A stretch of DNA of 64,000 nucleotides from Balneola sp. (GCA_002696035.1 NZQV01000026.1:186001-250000), one strand, 5' to 3'. Counted from the first letter of the stretch, positions 16,431 through 24,734 are shown. Numbers and translations are program-made. The notes: generated from the sequence alone by a model not told the origin.

Positions 16431-16798
16431 ATGTATCAGGGCTTTAAAGATTTAAAAGTATATCAATTATCTTATAAGTTAGCGATGGAAATTTTTAAGG
16501 TATCGAAAAACTTCCCCCGTGAAGAAAAGTATTCATTAACCGATCAGGTGCGACGTTCATCAAGATCAATCCCAACAAACATCGCCGAGGCATTCAGAAA
16601 AGAAGATATACTAAACATTTTGTAAGCAAATTAACCGATTCGGATGCTGAATGCTCAGAAACACTTGTTTGGGTTGATTTTGCCTTTGACTGTGGCTATA
16701 TCAATAAAGAACAACATCACTATTTTAACAAAAAGTATGAAGAAGTTGGTAAAATGCTTGGCTCCATGATTCAGTCGCCTGAAAAATTTACATTGTAA
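16431..16798 (+). pseudogene. S23 / four-helix-bundle (23S rRNA IVS-type) protein gene with -1 frameshift
   Basis: The N-terminal part (16431-16625, 64 codons) reads 'MYQGFKDLKVYQLSYKLAME' and 'YSLTDQVRRSSRSIPTNIAE', diagnostic of the S23 four-helix-bundle family encoded by 23S rRNA intervening sequences. It then stops early. Adding one A to the AAAA run after 16587 restores the family C-terminus in another frame: 'WVDFAFDCGYINKEQHHYF' and 'YEEVGKMLGSMIQSPEKF', ending at the TAA at 16796-16798. So the intact gene would encode about 122 residues. The defect sits in a homopolymer, so it may be a real inactivating deletion, a slippage-tolerant gene or a sequencing error. The gene is enclosed by a perfect 25-bp inverted repeat and lies outside any rRNA. 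Confidence 0.88.
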
Positions 16799-16803
16799 AA
16801 ACT

Positions 16804-16828
16804 GCATTCTGCTTACTGCAAACTGCTT
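16804..16828 (-). repeat. Right arm of 25-bp perfect inverted repeat flanking the S23 gene
   Basis: Exact reverse complement of 16385-16409, starting 5 bp after the restored S23 stop codon. It is followed at once by tatattta (16831-16838), a -7-like box about 30 bp before the next gene, so the element abuts the promoter of the response-regulator operon. Confidence 0.95.
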
Positions 16829-16868
16829 ACTATATTTACAGAAAACACCTTAACACAAATCATATACG

Positions 16869-17570
16869 ATGAGTAATAAACACACCATCCTTTTAATGGA
16901 GGACGAAGAAGAGTCCGGTGAAATGCTGGCCAATTTTTTAGAATTGAATAACTTTGAAGTCCTTTGGGCTAAAGACGGGAAAAAGGCAATTGAATATATT
17001 GAGGATAACGCCAACGATATCCATCTCGCTATTTTAGATATCATGGTTCCCCATCATGACGGGAAGGAAGTGTGCAGAATCATTCGTCAACATCCGGTGA
17101 TCTATGATATTCCCGTTTTATTTTTGACGGCAAGGGATGAAGAAAAGGACGAGATCGAAGGGCTGGAATTAGGCGCTGATGACTACATCAAAAAACCCGC
17201 AAGCCTGAACCTGGTGAAAGCTCATGTAGAAACACAACTTCGTCGCCGCTCTCCCGATAAAAGTAACTGGATCCAATATGGAAAAGTGTATGTAGATCTT
17301 GACTCCAAGGAGATGTACATCAACGATGAGCTCATTGATCTGACGCACACGGAATACACCATTGCAGAAATGATCTTTCAAAACCCTAAACTGGTATACA
17401 GCCGTCAGCAGATTCTGGAAAAGATCTCGGATGAGGATAAATATGTATTTGACCGCACTGTAGATGTGCACGTAAAAAACCTGCGTCTTAAAATGGGCGA
17501 TGAAGGCAAGCTCATCAAAACCTACCGGGGCGTAGGATATGGATTCAATAAAGAATACCTGCACGCATGA
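16869..17570 (+). CDS. OmpR/PhoB-family response regulator
   Basis: The 233-residue protein has an N-terminal receiver domain with acidic pocket 'LLMEDEEESGE', phospho-acceptor Asp57 in 'AILDIMVPHHDG', 'FLTARDEEKDEIEG' and the switch lysine in 'GADDYIKKPASL'. The C-terminal winged helix contains 'DLTHTEYTIAEMIFQNP' and 'DRTVDVHVKNLRLKMG', ending 'IKTYRGVGYGFNKE'. Phosphorylation by the overlapping downstream kinase would control DNA binding. Targets are unknown. The stop overlaps the kinase start by 4 bp (ATGA). A -7-like tatattta lies ~31 bp upstream next to the S23 element's right arm. Confidence 0.95.
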   Translation: MSNKHTILLMEDEEESGEMLANFLELNNFEVLWAKDGKKAIEYIEDNANDIHLAILDIMVPHHDGKEVCRIIRQHPVIYDIPVLFLTARDEEKDEIEGLELGADDYIKKPASLNLVKAHVETQLRRRSPDKSNWIQYGKVYVDLDSKEMYINDELIDLTHTEYTIAEMIFQNPKLVYSRQQILEKISDEDKYVFDRTVDVHVKNLRLKMGDEGKLIKTYRGVGYGFNKEYLHA

Positions 17571-18976
17571 AAATTCGATCCAAACTGGCGTGGACCTACA
17601 TCATTCTGCTCATCACCGGGATCATTACTATAAGCGCTTATTCTATTCTCACTATTCGCAGTTTTTTACTGGATGAAGGAATCGAGCAATTTGAGCGAGA
17701 CGCCCGTTCTATGGGGCTTGCAGCCAGCAGCTTTGACGATAACGCACTCTTTGACGACAAGATCACCCAGTTAGCACAGCTCTCACAATACGAAATAGCG
17801 GCCTATAACAGTACCGGAAAACGATTTTTAACCTTTCCTGAATATGCTTTTGAGGGAGTTGAAGATGAACTTTCCAATGAAATGCTTGAGAGCCTGGAAC
17901 GCCGTGATAGCACGCCCATCATCCAAAACACCGATAGCTCTCCAAAGCTGGTCGCCTATATAGATCTTGGGGAATCCGAAAATAAGGCAAACTACCTGCG
18001 GATCAGCCAGGACAAAGGGCAATATTATGCTGCAGTAGCCAGTATACGGCATATTATTTATGCTGGAATGATCTTTTCCATTGGTGCAGTCATCATCGTT
18101 AGCTTTTTGTTTGCCCGATATATGGCCGCGCCTATCATGAAGCTGGACGAGGCCGCAAATGACATCGCCCGCGGGAATCTGGATCGCAAAATTGACCTTA
18201 ACAGAAACGATGAATTCGGTACGCTGGCCGACTCCCTTAATCACATGGCCGAAACTCTTCGCGCAGATAATGAGAAACTGAAAAGGCTCAACGAAAAACA
18301 AAGTCAGTTTTTTGCAGATATTACGCACGAGATCCGAAACCCCCTTCATACCATATCGGGAGCGATGGAAATGATACAGCTCGAACAACTCCCCCCGGAG
18401 AAGAAGGAGCAATATATGAATACAGCACAGAAGCAGATCAGGCGGGTGGCACGTCTGTTCGAAGACATCAAAACGCTGCAGCGCTACGATTTTGATGACA
18501 GTTTCATCAACATGCAAACCATTGACCTGAAAGATCTTGTAGACGAAGTGAAGGCCGTATATCAACCCATTGCCGAGAAAAAGAGCCTGAAGTTGCAAAC
18601 ACAAAATATTACTTCATGTCCGGTGACTGCAGATCCCGATAAAATTGAGCAAGTGCTGGATAATCTTGTTTCAAATGCCATCAAATACACGCTGGAAGGA
18701 CGTGTTGTAATAGGCTTTAAAAAGGATGATGATGAAGTTGAGGTCTATGTGAAAGATACCGGGCCCGGTATTGGCAGTGAGCACCTCGACCGCCTTTTTG
18801 ACCGCTTTTACCGAACCGATAAGGCGCGTTCCCGGGATAAAGGGGGGACAGGATTGGGACTTTCTGTAGTGAAGGGCATTTTAAAAGCTCATCAAACTGA
18901 TATTAAAGTTGAAAGTGAAGAAGGGAAGGGCAGCCGTTTCTTTTTCAAGCTTCCCATTCAGCATGAAACCAGTTAA
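17567..18976 (+). CDS. Membrane sensor histidine kinase, HAMP-type
   Basis: The 469-residue kinase has TM1 near residues 8-30, a ~130-residue extracytoplasmic sensor region, and TM2 near 160-180 ('IIYAGMIFSIGAVIIVSFLF'). A HAMP linker follows ('MKLDEAANDIARGNLDRKID'). The H-box 'FFADITHEIRNPLHTISGAM' carries the phospho-accepting His. The catalytic domain shows N, G1 and G2 boxes: 'NLVSNAIKYTLEG', 'VKDTGPGIG', 'RDKGGTGLGLSVVKG'. It pairs with the overlapping OmpR regulator. The signal is unknown. Its 3' end overlaps the convergent aquaporin gene by 32 bp. Confidence 0.94.
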   Translation: MKIRSKLAWTYIILLITGIITISAYSILTIRSFLLDEGIEQFERDARSMGLAASSFDDNALFDDKITQLAQLSQYEIAAYNSTGKRFLTFPEYAFEGVEDELSNEMLESLERRDSTPIIQNTDSSPKLVAYIDLGESENKANYLRISQDKGQYYAAVASIRHIIYAGMIFSIGAVIIVSFLFARYMAAPIMKLDEAANDIARGNLDRKIDLNRNDEFGTLADSLNHMAETLRADNEKLKRLNEKQSQFFADITHEIRNPLHTISGAMEMIQLEQLPPEKKEQYMNTAQKQIRRVARLFEDIKTLQRYDFDDSFINMQTIDLKDLVDEVKAVYQPIAEKKSLKLQTQNITSCPVTADPDKIEQVLDNLVSNAIKYTLEGRVVIGFKKDDDEVEVYVKDTGPGIGSEHLDRLFDRFYRTDKARSRDKGGTGLGLSVVKGILKAHQTDIKVESEEGKGSRFFFKLPIQHETS

Positions 18977-19589
18977 ACAGAAGAGCTGCAATTGCCCCGC
19001 CAGCCAGTGGGGCAACGGTGTAGAGCGGAACATGTACCAATGAATTACCATTCTGCAACAGATCAACCAAAGCCGGACCTACAGAGATGGCCGGGTTCAA
19101 AACTCCTTCTGAGATCGGGGAAGCCACCATCAACATTCCGGCAAAAGTAAGCCCGATAACCACACCGCTCAGTTTGCTCTTCCGGTGGGTGTTGGTGAAG
19201 GAAAAGACAAGCATCACCAAAACAAAAACAAGGGCAAAAAAGGCCTCAGCAAAGGCTTGCTGATACACATTAGTGGTTTCTGGCGGTTCAACATAAAAAG
19301 CCATTTCTGCCAAAAAGTAGTAAGCCAGGGCTGCTAAAAAGCCACCTAAGAGCTGGCTGAGGGCATAACCCGAAAACTGCCCAAAAGTAAGTCTTCCTTT
19401 CAGGAAAAAAGCCAGGGATACCGCCGGGTTGAAATGCGCCCCGGATATGCGCTCACCAACATACACGAATGCCATTAATGTGAGCCCAACAGCTAAAGGC
19501 TCTCCCGTTATGGCGTATACCAACACCACAAAAAAAGAGCCAAATGCTTCCATGAAGTATTTGTCTATACTCTTATCGCTAGTATTCAA
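18945..19589 (-). CDS. MIP-family aquaporin / glycerol channel
   Basis: The 214-residue six-helix channel has both pore NPA motifs, in 'GAHFNPAVSLAFFLKG' and 'EGVLNPAISVGPALVD'. The predicted start is TTG at 19589. The first ATG (19553) would cut into the conserved N-terminal block 'DKYFMEAFGSFFVVLV', so the TTG start is preferred. Selectivity residues cannot be assigned with confidence. After the second NPA there is no Asp at the position typical of glycerol facilitators, which leans toward water (AqpZ-like). The C-terminus overlaps the convergent kinase by 32 bp, so the two transcripts are antisense there. Confidence 0.88.
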   Translation of the reverse strand: MNTSDKSIDKYFMEAFGSFFVVLVYAITGEPLAVGLTLMAFVYVGERISGAHFNPAVSLAFFLKGRLTFGQFSGYALSQLLGGFLAALAYYFLAEMAFYVEPPETTNVYQQAFAEAFFALVFVLVMLVFSFTNTHRKSKLSGVVIGLTFAGMLMVASPISEGVLNPAISVGPALVDLLQNGNSLVHVPLYTVAPLAGGAIAALLFNWFHAEWEA

Positions 19590-19754
19590 TTATATCTCCT
19601 AGTGTCCTTCCTTGCGGCAGAAACTACCTGCCGGTAAAAGAAATTGCAAGCTGAGCTTTATTTAAATTGTAAAAATATAATCTTCTCAGCTTTCTCCTTT
19701 ATTGACTTCAAAAATGCTAGAAAAAGCCTATTTTGGACTTCCTAAATTTATTCT

Positions 19755-20063
19755 ATGAAATATTTTCAACATCTAAAATCGAAGTGGGACATTGAAAGCA
19801 ACTGGCAGGTTTTCATCATTTTGCTGGTTTTTTCTATAACTGGCTTTAGTGCTGTTTTTGCTCGTAAACTTGTCTTTAGCTTGCTTGGTATAGCTGAATC
19901 TGATCCATTTTGGCTGAAGACATTGGTTTGGCTGCTCACCATTATGCCACTTTACAATATTTTCCTATTAACGTACGGTGCAATTTTTGGACAATTTCAA
20001 TTTTTCTGGGGATTCTTTAAAAAGATGATGCGCCGTTTTGTGCCGGGCAATTCAAACTCATAA
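19755..20063 (+). CDS. Small membrane protein, DUF6787-like
   Basis: The 102-residue protein has two hydrophobic segments ('VFIILLVFSITGFSAVFA' and 'TLVWLLTIMPLYNIFLLTYG') and a short basic tail ('FKKMMRRFVPGNSNS'). The opening 'KSKWDIESNWQVFIILLVF' recalls the DUF6787 family of Bacteroidota, in which 'W.i.s..q...i..vFa.TG..s' is conserved; this is from memory. Function unknown. The stop codon overlaps the stop of the convergent YjbR-like gene by a few bases. Confidence 0.65.
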   Translation: MKYFQHLKSKWDIESNWQVFIILLVFSITGFSAVFARKLVFSLLGIAESDPFWLKTLVWLLTIMPLYNIFLLTYGAIFGQFQFFWGFFKKMMRRFVPGNSNS

Positions 20064-20402
20064 ACTTTGGCGCGCTTTTTCGGGAAGCTTAGCTACTACC
20101 AACTCGTAGGAGTGCCGGGTCAATTCTTTTATGAGATCATCCTGTAAAGCCCCCTTCATGCTCACAGTATTCCAGTGCTTTTTATTCATATGATATCCCG
20201 GCTTGATCTCCTCGTAAGCCGCTCGTAATTCTAACGCTCTCACGGGATCACATTTTAGATTGATGCTCTTGAATTCATCTACATTCGTCAGCGCGAACAT
20301 CTTTCCCCTAACTTTAAAAACCAACGTATTCTCATCAAAAGGAAAGTCTTCTGATGCTCCGGGCAAAGACATGCAAAAATTATAGAAAGCTTCGATGTTC
20401 AT
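20058..20402 (-). CDS. MmcQ/YjbR-family protein
   Basis: The 114-residue protein shows the family pattern: 'FYNFCMSLPGASEDFPFDEN' at the start, 'LVFKVRGKMFALTNVDEF', 'INLKCDPVRALELRAAYEEI', 'PGYHMNKKHWNTVSM', and a terminal helix 'DLIKELTRHSYELVVAKLP'. Members adopt a double-wing-like fold and are often labelled DNA-binding, but the molecular role is not established. The ends of this gene and the convergent membrane-protein gene overlap by six bases. A lipoprotein gene lies upstream on the same strand, 22 bp away. Confidence 0.85.
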   Translation of the reverse strand: MNIEAFYNFCMSLPGASEDFPFDENTLVFKVRGKMFALTNVDEFKSINLKCDPVRALELRAAYEEIKPGYHMNKKHWNTVSMKGALQDDLIKELTRHSYELVVAKLPEKARQSL

Positions 20403-20423
20403 TTCTTAAGCGCCTCCAACTAA

Positions 20424-20780
20424 CTAAGGATAGAGTGGATAGGTATCATTTCCATTATCTCCGATGCAGTTTGTCCATAGGAAAAAGACTTCCTCTGCAT
20501 CTTCATCGTAACCCATTATCTCTTCATATGGATATTCAACAGAAGTATTTGCCGACAGATTAGGCTCAAAATTATTACAGGGGTCCACGAGACGAATTCG
20601 TGCTGCCGTTTCGCTTTCAATAGCCTGAAAAAAGACATCCGTATTGGTATTGTTGGTGATCTCAAGATTTGGAGGAACTGCCTGAACGTCAACTGAGGAT
20701 CCCTCATGTTGTTGGTCACACCCAATGAATGACAAGGTAATCATCGCAAGTACTGACAGTATCATAAGGTCATACTTCAT
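20424..20780 (-). CDS. Uncharacterised small lipoprotein
   Basis: The 118-residue protein has a signal peptide and lipobox 'SFIGC' (Cys21). The mature part is acidic. It begins like an immunoglobulin-type strand ('NLEITNNTNTDVFFQAIE') and has two further cysteines ('DPCNNF', 'TNCIGD') that could pair. No family recognised. The order YjbR-like, this gene, DUF423 on one strand with short gaps suggests a loose operon. Confidence 0.65.
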   Translation of the reverse strand: MKYDLMILSVLAMITLSFIGCDQQHEGSSVDVQAVPPNLEITNNTNTDVFFQAIESETAARIRLVDPCNNFEPNLSANTSVEYPYEEIMGYDEDAEEVFFLWTNCIGDNGNDTYPLYP

Positions 20781-20831
20781 GATCAGCTAAAATTATTTGT
20801 ATTCTGTCTGAATATAGAAGGTTTTCGGAAT

Positions 20832-21209
20832 TTAGAAAGCCTCTCTAAAAAACTGCACGGCCAACACAACCCATCCGGCTATAAAAGCCAGTCCGCCAAT
20901 GGGTGTAATAGCGCCGAACCAACCAATTCCACTAAGACAAAGCGTATACAGACTCCCGGAAAAAACCACAATGCCCGCTAAAATAAGAGAAGCTGGCCAG
21001 GTAATGGCTATTTCAAACTGAGTGCCGATCAGGGCGATCAACATCAAACCCAGGGCATGCCAGGCATGATATTGAACAGCAGTTTGCCAGGTTTCCAGTC
21101 GCTCGGCTGAAAGAATATTCTTGAGGGCATGGGCTCCAAAAGCTCCGGCTGCTACAGCAATAGCCAGCAGAATTGCTGCGATGGCAATAATGATCTTTGG
21201 ATTGGACAT
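20832..21209 (-). CDS. DUF423-family membrane protein (YgdD-like)
   Basis: The 125-residue protein has four hydrophobic segments and the family hallmark 'AAGAFGAHALKNIL', followed by 'WQTAVQYHAWHALGLMLIAL'. 'FSGSLYTLCLSGIGWFGAIT' and 'PIGGLAFIAGWVVLA' complete the DUF423 pattern. It is an inner-membrane protein of unknown function, conserved at this length across bacteria. No specific context clue is present. Confidence 0.88.
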   Translation of the reverse strand: MSNPKIIIAIAAILLAIAVAAGAFGAHALKNILSAERLETWQTAVQYHAWHALGLMLIALIGTQFEIAITWPASLILAGIVVFSGSLYTLCLSGIGWFGAITPIGGLAFIAGWVVLAVQFFREAF

Positions 21210-21313
21210 TTGGTGAATTTGTTAATGGTTATTCTTTATTTGGAAAATGTGATAAGCTACCTGTGAAAGTTAATAAATACCCAATTAACGATTACACTAA
21301 TAACAAATAACCA

Positions 21314-21976
21314 TCAACCAGTAACAAACCCGATCTCTTTATGCGAGCCATCACAAAATGGCTTGGTTGAAGACCCTCCACAGCGACAGTAACTCATCTT
21401 TTTACTGCAGGTTTCGCGGCCTGTATCCGCGCCTACCAGGTCGTAATTTCCTTCCACCAAAAACGGGGCATTTTTATATAAAGTGACGGACAATTCTCCG
21501 CCTTTTCCCTGAACCGGATCTGTCCGCAACCGCTCTGCGTTATAGCTTGTATCCGCTTTGAAATTTGCAGAAATATGGGAATTATCACAAAGGGGTTTAT
21601 TCTTGGATTTACCGCAACGGCACATCGCCACACGGGTGTCTTTGAGAACAACCTCTCCATCCAGGTCCTTGATCACCACTTCTCCATGTATATATAGCGG
21701 TCCGTCTTTTTCTATGGTGATCACATTTTGCGCAGGTGGCTGCTCGGTCTTCTCAGAGCTCTTCACCTCATAATGCAGTGCGCCGGTCGGGCAGCGTTCA
21801 ATCACTTCTGTCAACTCCTCTACCGAAGCCAGTTCAGGTTTCACCCACGGTTTACGATCGGGATCAAAAACTTTCGGCAGGCCACGCACACATTCGGCTG
21901 CGTGTATACACCGCTCTTTATCCCAGGTTACTTTTATCTCATCGGTGGAGTAGGGCAGAATCTTTTCTTTCATCAT
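21314..21976 (-). CDS. Ferredoxin-like (Fer4_19) plus two CDGSH iron-sulfur domains
   Basis: The 220-residue protein has three metal modules. Residues ~12-70 match a monocluster ferredoxin-like domain with Cys23, Cys29 and Cys62 ('CIHAAECVRGLPKVF', 'CPTGALHYE'). Two CDGSH motifs follow: Cys119, Cys121, Cys130, His134 and Cys197, Cys199, Cys208, His212, each of the 3-Cys/1-His type that binds a redox-active 2Fe-2S cluster. Such fusions are probably cytoplasmic electron carriers or Fe-S sensors. The start is MMK at 21976, where either Met may serve. A stand-alone gene with no obvious redox partner next to it. Confidence 0.88.
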   Translation of the reverse strand: MMKEKILPYSTDEIKVTWDKERCIHAAECVRGLPKVFDPDRKPWVKPELASVEELTEVIERCPTGALHYEVKSSEKTEQPPAQNVITIEKDGPLYIHGEVVIKDLDGEVVLKDTRVAMCRCGKSKNKPLCDNSHISANFKADTSYNAERLRTDPVQGKGGELSVTLYKNAPFLVEGNYDLVGADTGRETCSKKMSYCRCGGSSTKPFCDGSHKEIGFVTG

Positions 21977-22024
21977 ATACCAAAATTAATTCAATTGTTT
22001 TCTGATTATACCAAAGCCATTTCA

Positions 22025-22882
22025 TCAAACCAAGTTCTGCTGGTCCGAACAAAGTTCTTCAGCTTCTTTCAACACATTTTCTATTTTTGAATGATTGAAC
22101 CGAAGCTCTGCTAACAAATTTTCATTGTCCAACAGCTGCTGGCAGTGAACAACCTTTTCTTCCAGAATCCGTTGCTTTTCCTTTTTTGTAAGGCTTGATA
22201 GGCCCGTTATGGGGTGAATCTGAGTTTGTTCCAGCATGGCCTTCAATCCCTGACCCTCGGGATGATTCCAGCTCAGCAACTTCAGGTTCATGCAGTTTGC
22301 GTATTGGATAGCATCAGAAGTGAACCGCGTGTTGTTTACTACATAACCCACATGTTTCTTTGACCGGAGATCACTCTTTTGCTTCCATCCCTCCGACACA
22401 TCTGCAAAACGGGATTGCACATAAAGCGGTATCGTAACATTGGAGTGATGATCTTGCCGGTTGTGAAATTTGCACTCAATCATGAACACCTCCTCTTCAT
22501 TCTGAGCGATCACATCAACTTCATGAGATACACATTTGCCTTGTACCACTTCCCCAACCTGTGTTGAATATCCAAGTTTTTTGAACATTTCCGAGATCAG
22601 AACTTCAAAAGGATAGCCGGAGGGACCCAGTTCCAGTAATGATTCCTTCAGCTTATACCGACTGGCCACCCGCTTCGATTTCTTTTTTATGAGCCGATAT
22701 GCTTCGCTGTAGATCTTTTTGGTAGTGGTTCCATCTTTAAAAAAACCATTCTCTTTCAAATGATCGATCACCATGCTGAGGACATGAGGCTCGGCTCCTG
22801 CATTCCGCAATGAACGTTTCAATTTACTCAGCTTAAACTTTTCGCGCTCTCCCGTTGCCTTGATCACTTCAAATGAATGCAT
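22025..22882 (-). CDS. ATP-cone domain fused to Mrr-like PD-(D/E)XK nuclease
   Basis: In this 285-residue protein, residues 1-~90 resemble an ATP-cone, the regulatory nucleotide-binding domain of ribonucleotide reductases and NrdR ('VIKATGEREKFKLSKLKRSL', 'IYSEAYRLI'). Residues ~90-200 form a restriction-endonuclease-like fold: 'PFEVLISEMFKKLGYSTQVG', then Asp123 in 'HEVDVIA' and Glu136-x-Lys138 in 'MIECKFHNR', a complete PD-(D/E)XK site of Mrr type. A charged helical tail follows. This suggests a nucleotide-sensing DNA nuclease. It has no partner methylase or toxin/antitoxin neighbour, so its role (repair, stress or defence) is open. Confidence 0.8.
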   Translation of the reverse strand: MHSFEVIKATGEREKFKLSKLKRSLRNAGAEPHVLSMVIDHLKENGFFKDGTTTKKIYSEAYRLIKKKSKRVASRYKLKESLLELGPSGYPFEVLISEMFKKLGYSTQVGEVVQGKCVSHEVDVIAQNEEEVFMIECKFHNRQDHHSNVTIPLYVQSRFADVSEGWKQKSDLRSKKHVGYVVNNTRFTSDAIQYANCMNLKLLSWNHPEGQGLKAMLEQTQIHPITGLSSLTKKEKQRILEEKVVHCQQLLDNENLLAELRFNHSKIENVLKEAEELCSDQQNLV

Positions 22883-23084
22883 CTGCTTTTTCTTTATGAA
22901 TGATGAACTTCAAAGTATTGAATTAACCACAGTGTTTTTCTGCAATTCTGAATGCCAAAAAAGTAGGTTTTCCAGATAAATTAGTTTTTGTTCTGAGACA
23001 ATCTTTCACACGTTCTGCATGTTTCTTGTTATACTTACGAGTGCTATTTTGATTCACCTGCAAATCATAAAAAAGTTTAGTTAT

Positions 23085-24734
23085 ATGCGTTTTTCCATTC
23101 TCCCTGTTTTCGCTTTTGTTTTCATGTTGGGATGTTCAACCTCCCCGGCCGACCGTGCCGCAAACACCATCAACAAAGACTCCCTGTTGAGGCACATCGA
23201 AACCCTTTCTGACGACAGTTTTCTTGGTCGCGGAACAGGAACTGAGGGCGAACAAATGACTGTAGATTACCTGGTCAAAGAATTTGAGAGGATGAATATA
23301 CAGCCGGCCGCTGATGACGGAAGTTACACACAGGAATTTCCGCTGCTGGGGCAAACTACTTCCAATGCAAAAATGTCCGTGAGTACCAATGGGCGCGCTC
23401 CATTTGCTCTTCAATATTTCGATGAATTCATGGCATGGCCGGCGAATCAGGCAGAAGAAGTGAATGTGCGAAATGCCGAGCTTGTATATGTAGGCTATGG
23501 TATCCAGGCGCCGGAGGAGAATTGGGATGACTTTAAAGGTGCAGATGTTGAAGGAAAGATCCTTGTCATCAAAAATAACGACCCGGAATATGATCCTGAC
23601 CTTTTTGCCGGCAAAACCCGTCTTTATTATGGTCGCTACGACTACAAATATGAGAAGGCAAAAGAAATGGGGGCCCTGGGAGCCATCATAATTCACACCC
23701 CAGAAACTGCTGGTTATGGCTGGAACGTGGTTTCCAATGGGTGGAACCGTGAGCGATTTTACCTGAAAGGAAACGGCAATGCCTCACAAACCAATACCGA
23801 ATTCAATGGCTGGCTGACACAGCAGGCAAGTCGAACTTTGTTTGACGAAGCGGGCCTCAACCTCGCCGAAATGATGCAAAGAGCTGACAGCAGTGACTTT
23901 GAACCGGTTCCGCTGAATGGTGTCCGCCTTAACGTGAGCATGGATGCCGATTATCGTGAAATTCAATCCAAAAACGTAATAGCCAAAATTGAAGGGAATG
24001 ATCCCGAACTTAACGACGAATACCTCTTACTAACCGCTCACCTCGATCACCTTGGCATTACCAGTGCTGTTGAGGGTGACTCTGTCAACAACGGGGCCTC
24101 TGATAATGCAGCAGGTGTTGCCGCCTTGCTCGAAATGATGCGCGGCTACAAAGACATTCAACCCGTTCTGAAACGAAGTGTACTGGCCCTGGTCGTGAGT
24201 GCAGAGGAAGTTGGACTGCTGGGATCGCAGTACTGGGCCGAGAACCCCACCGTACATCCCGGAAATATTTCTGCAAACATTAACCTGGATGGAATGAATG
24301 TATATGGAAAGACCAAGGATGTTGTAGTGGTTGGATATGGCCGGACCTCACTTAGTGACCTGCTTGAGGAAGAAGCCCAAAAACAAGGCCGCACCGTAAA
24401 ACCAGATCCCTACCCGGAGCGCGGGTATTTCTATCGCTCCGATCATTTCAATATGGCCAAAGTTGGAATTCCGGCCATTTTCCCGAATCCCGGAACAGAG
24501 TACATCGGAAAGGGAAAAGGTTTCCTTGCCGTTCGTGACAGCGTTGCTGATGCAAATTATCATACCGTAAATGATGAGATCAATGAATATTGGGATCTGA
24601 GCGGAGCAGAAGCGGATACGCGATTATTCTTTCTTACCGGATTCAGGGCTATAAATCATGATGATCTTCAATCCTGGAAACAAGGAGATGAATTTGAAGC
24701 CACTCGGTTAAAAATGTTGCAAAACCGCCCTTAG
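23085..24734 (+). CDS. M28-family zinc aminopeptidase lipoprotein with PA domain
   Basis: The start at 23085 gives a 549-residue preprotein with lipobox 'FMLGC' (Cys17); an upstream frame start at 23019 would add 22 residues that spoil the signal peptide. A protease-associated insert is seen near 'VYVGYGIQAPEENWDDFKG' and 'KEMGALGAIIIHTPE'. The M28 metal site is complete: 'LTAHLDHLG', 'NNGASDNAAGVAALLEM', 'VVSAEEVGLLGSQYW', 'NINLDGMN' and a final His in 'YRSDHFNMAKVGIPAIF'. It would cleave N-terminal residues from peptides in the periplasm or at the cell surface. Monocistronic. Confidence 0.92.
   Translation: MRFSILPVFAFVFMLGCSTSPADRAANTINKDSLLRHIETLSDDSFLGRGTGTEGEQMTVDYLVKEFERMNIQPAADDGSYTQEFPLLGQTTSNAKMSVSTNGRAPFALQYFDEFMAWPANQAEEVNVRNAELVYVGYGIQAPEENWDDFKGADVEGKILVIKNNDPEYDPDLFAGKTRLYYGRYDYKYEKAKEMGALGAIIIHTPETAGYGWNVVSNGWNRERFYLKGNGNASQTNTEFNGWLTQQASRTLFDEAGLNLAEMMQRADSSDFEPVPLNGVRLNVSMDADYREIQSKNVIAKIEGNDPELNDEYLLLTAHLDHLGITSAVEGDSVNNGASDNAAGVAALLEMMRGYKDIQPVLKRSVLALVVSAEEVGLLGSQYWAENPTVHPGNISANINLDGMNVYGKTKDVVVVGYGRTSLSDLLEEEAQKQGRTVKPDPYPERGYFYRSDHFNMAKVGIPAIFPNPGTEYIGKGKGFLAVRDSVADANYHTVNDEINEYWDLSGAEADTRLFFLTGFRAINHDDLQSWKQGDEFEATRLKMLQNRP

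Noticed and set aside
17828-18604. 258-codon minus-strand ORF opposite the HAMP kinase
   Set aside because: Antisense shadow of conserved kinase blocks; no independent evidence of coding.
22025-22882. Type IV restriction system or defence island
   Set aside because: The nuclease stands alone, with housekeeping or unrelated neighbours; no methylase, helicase or toxin pair supports calling a defence island.
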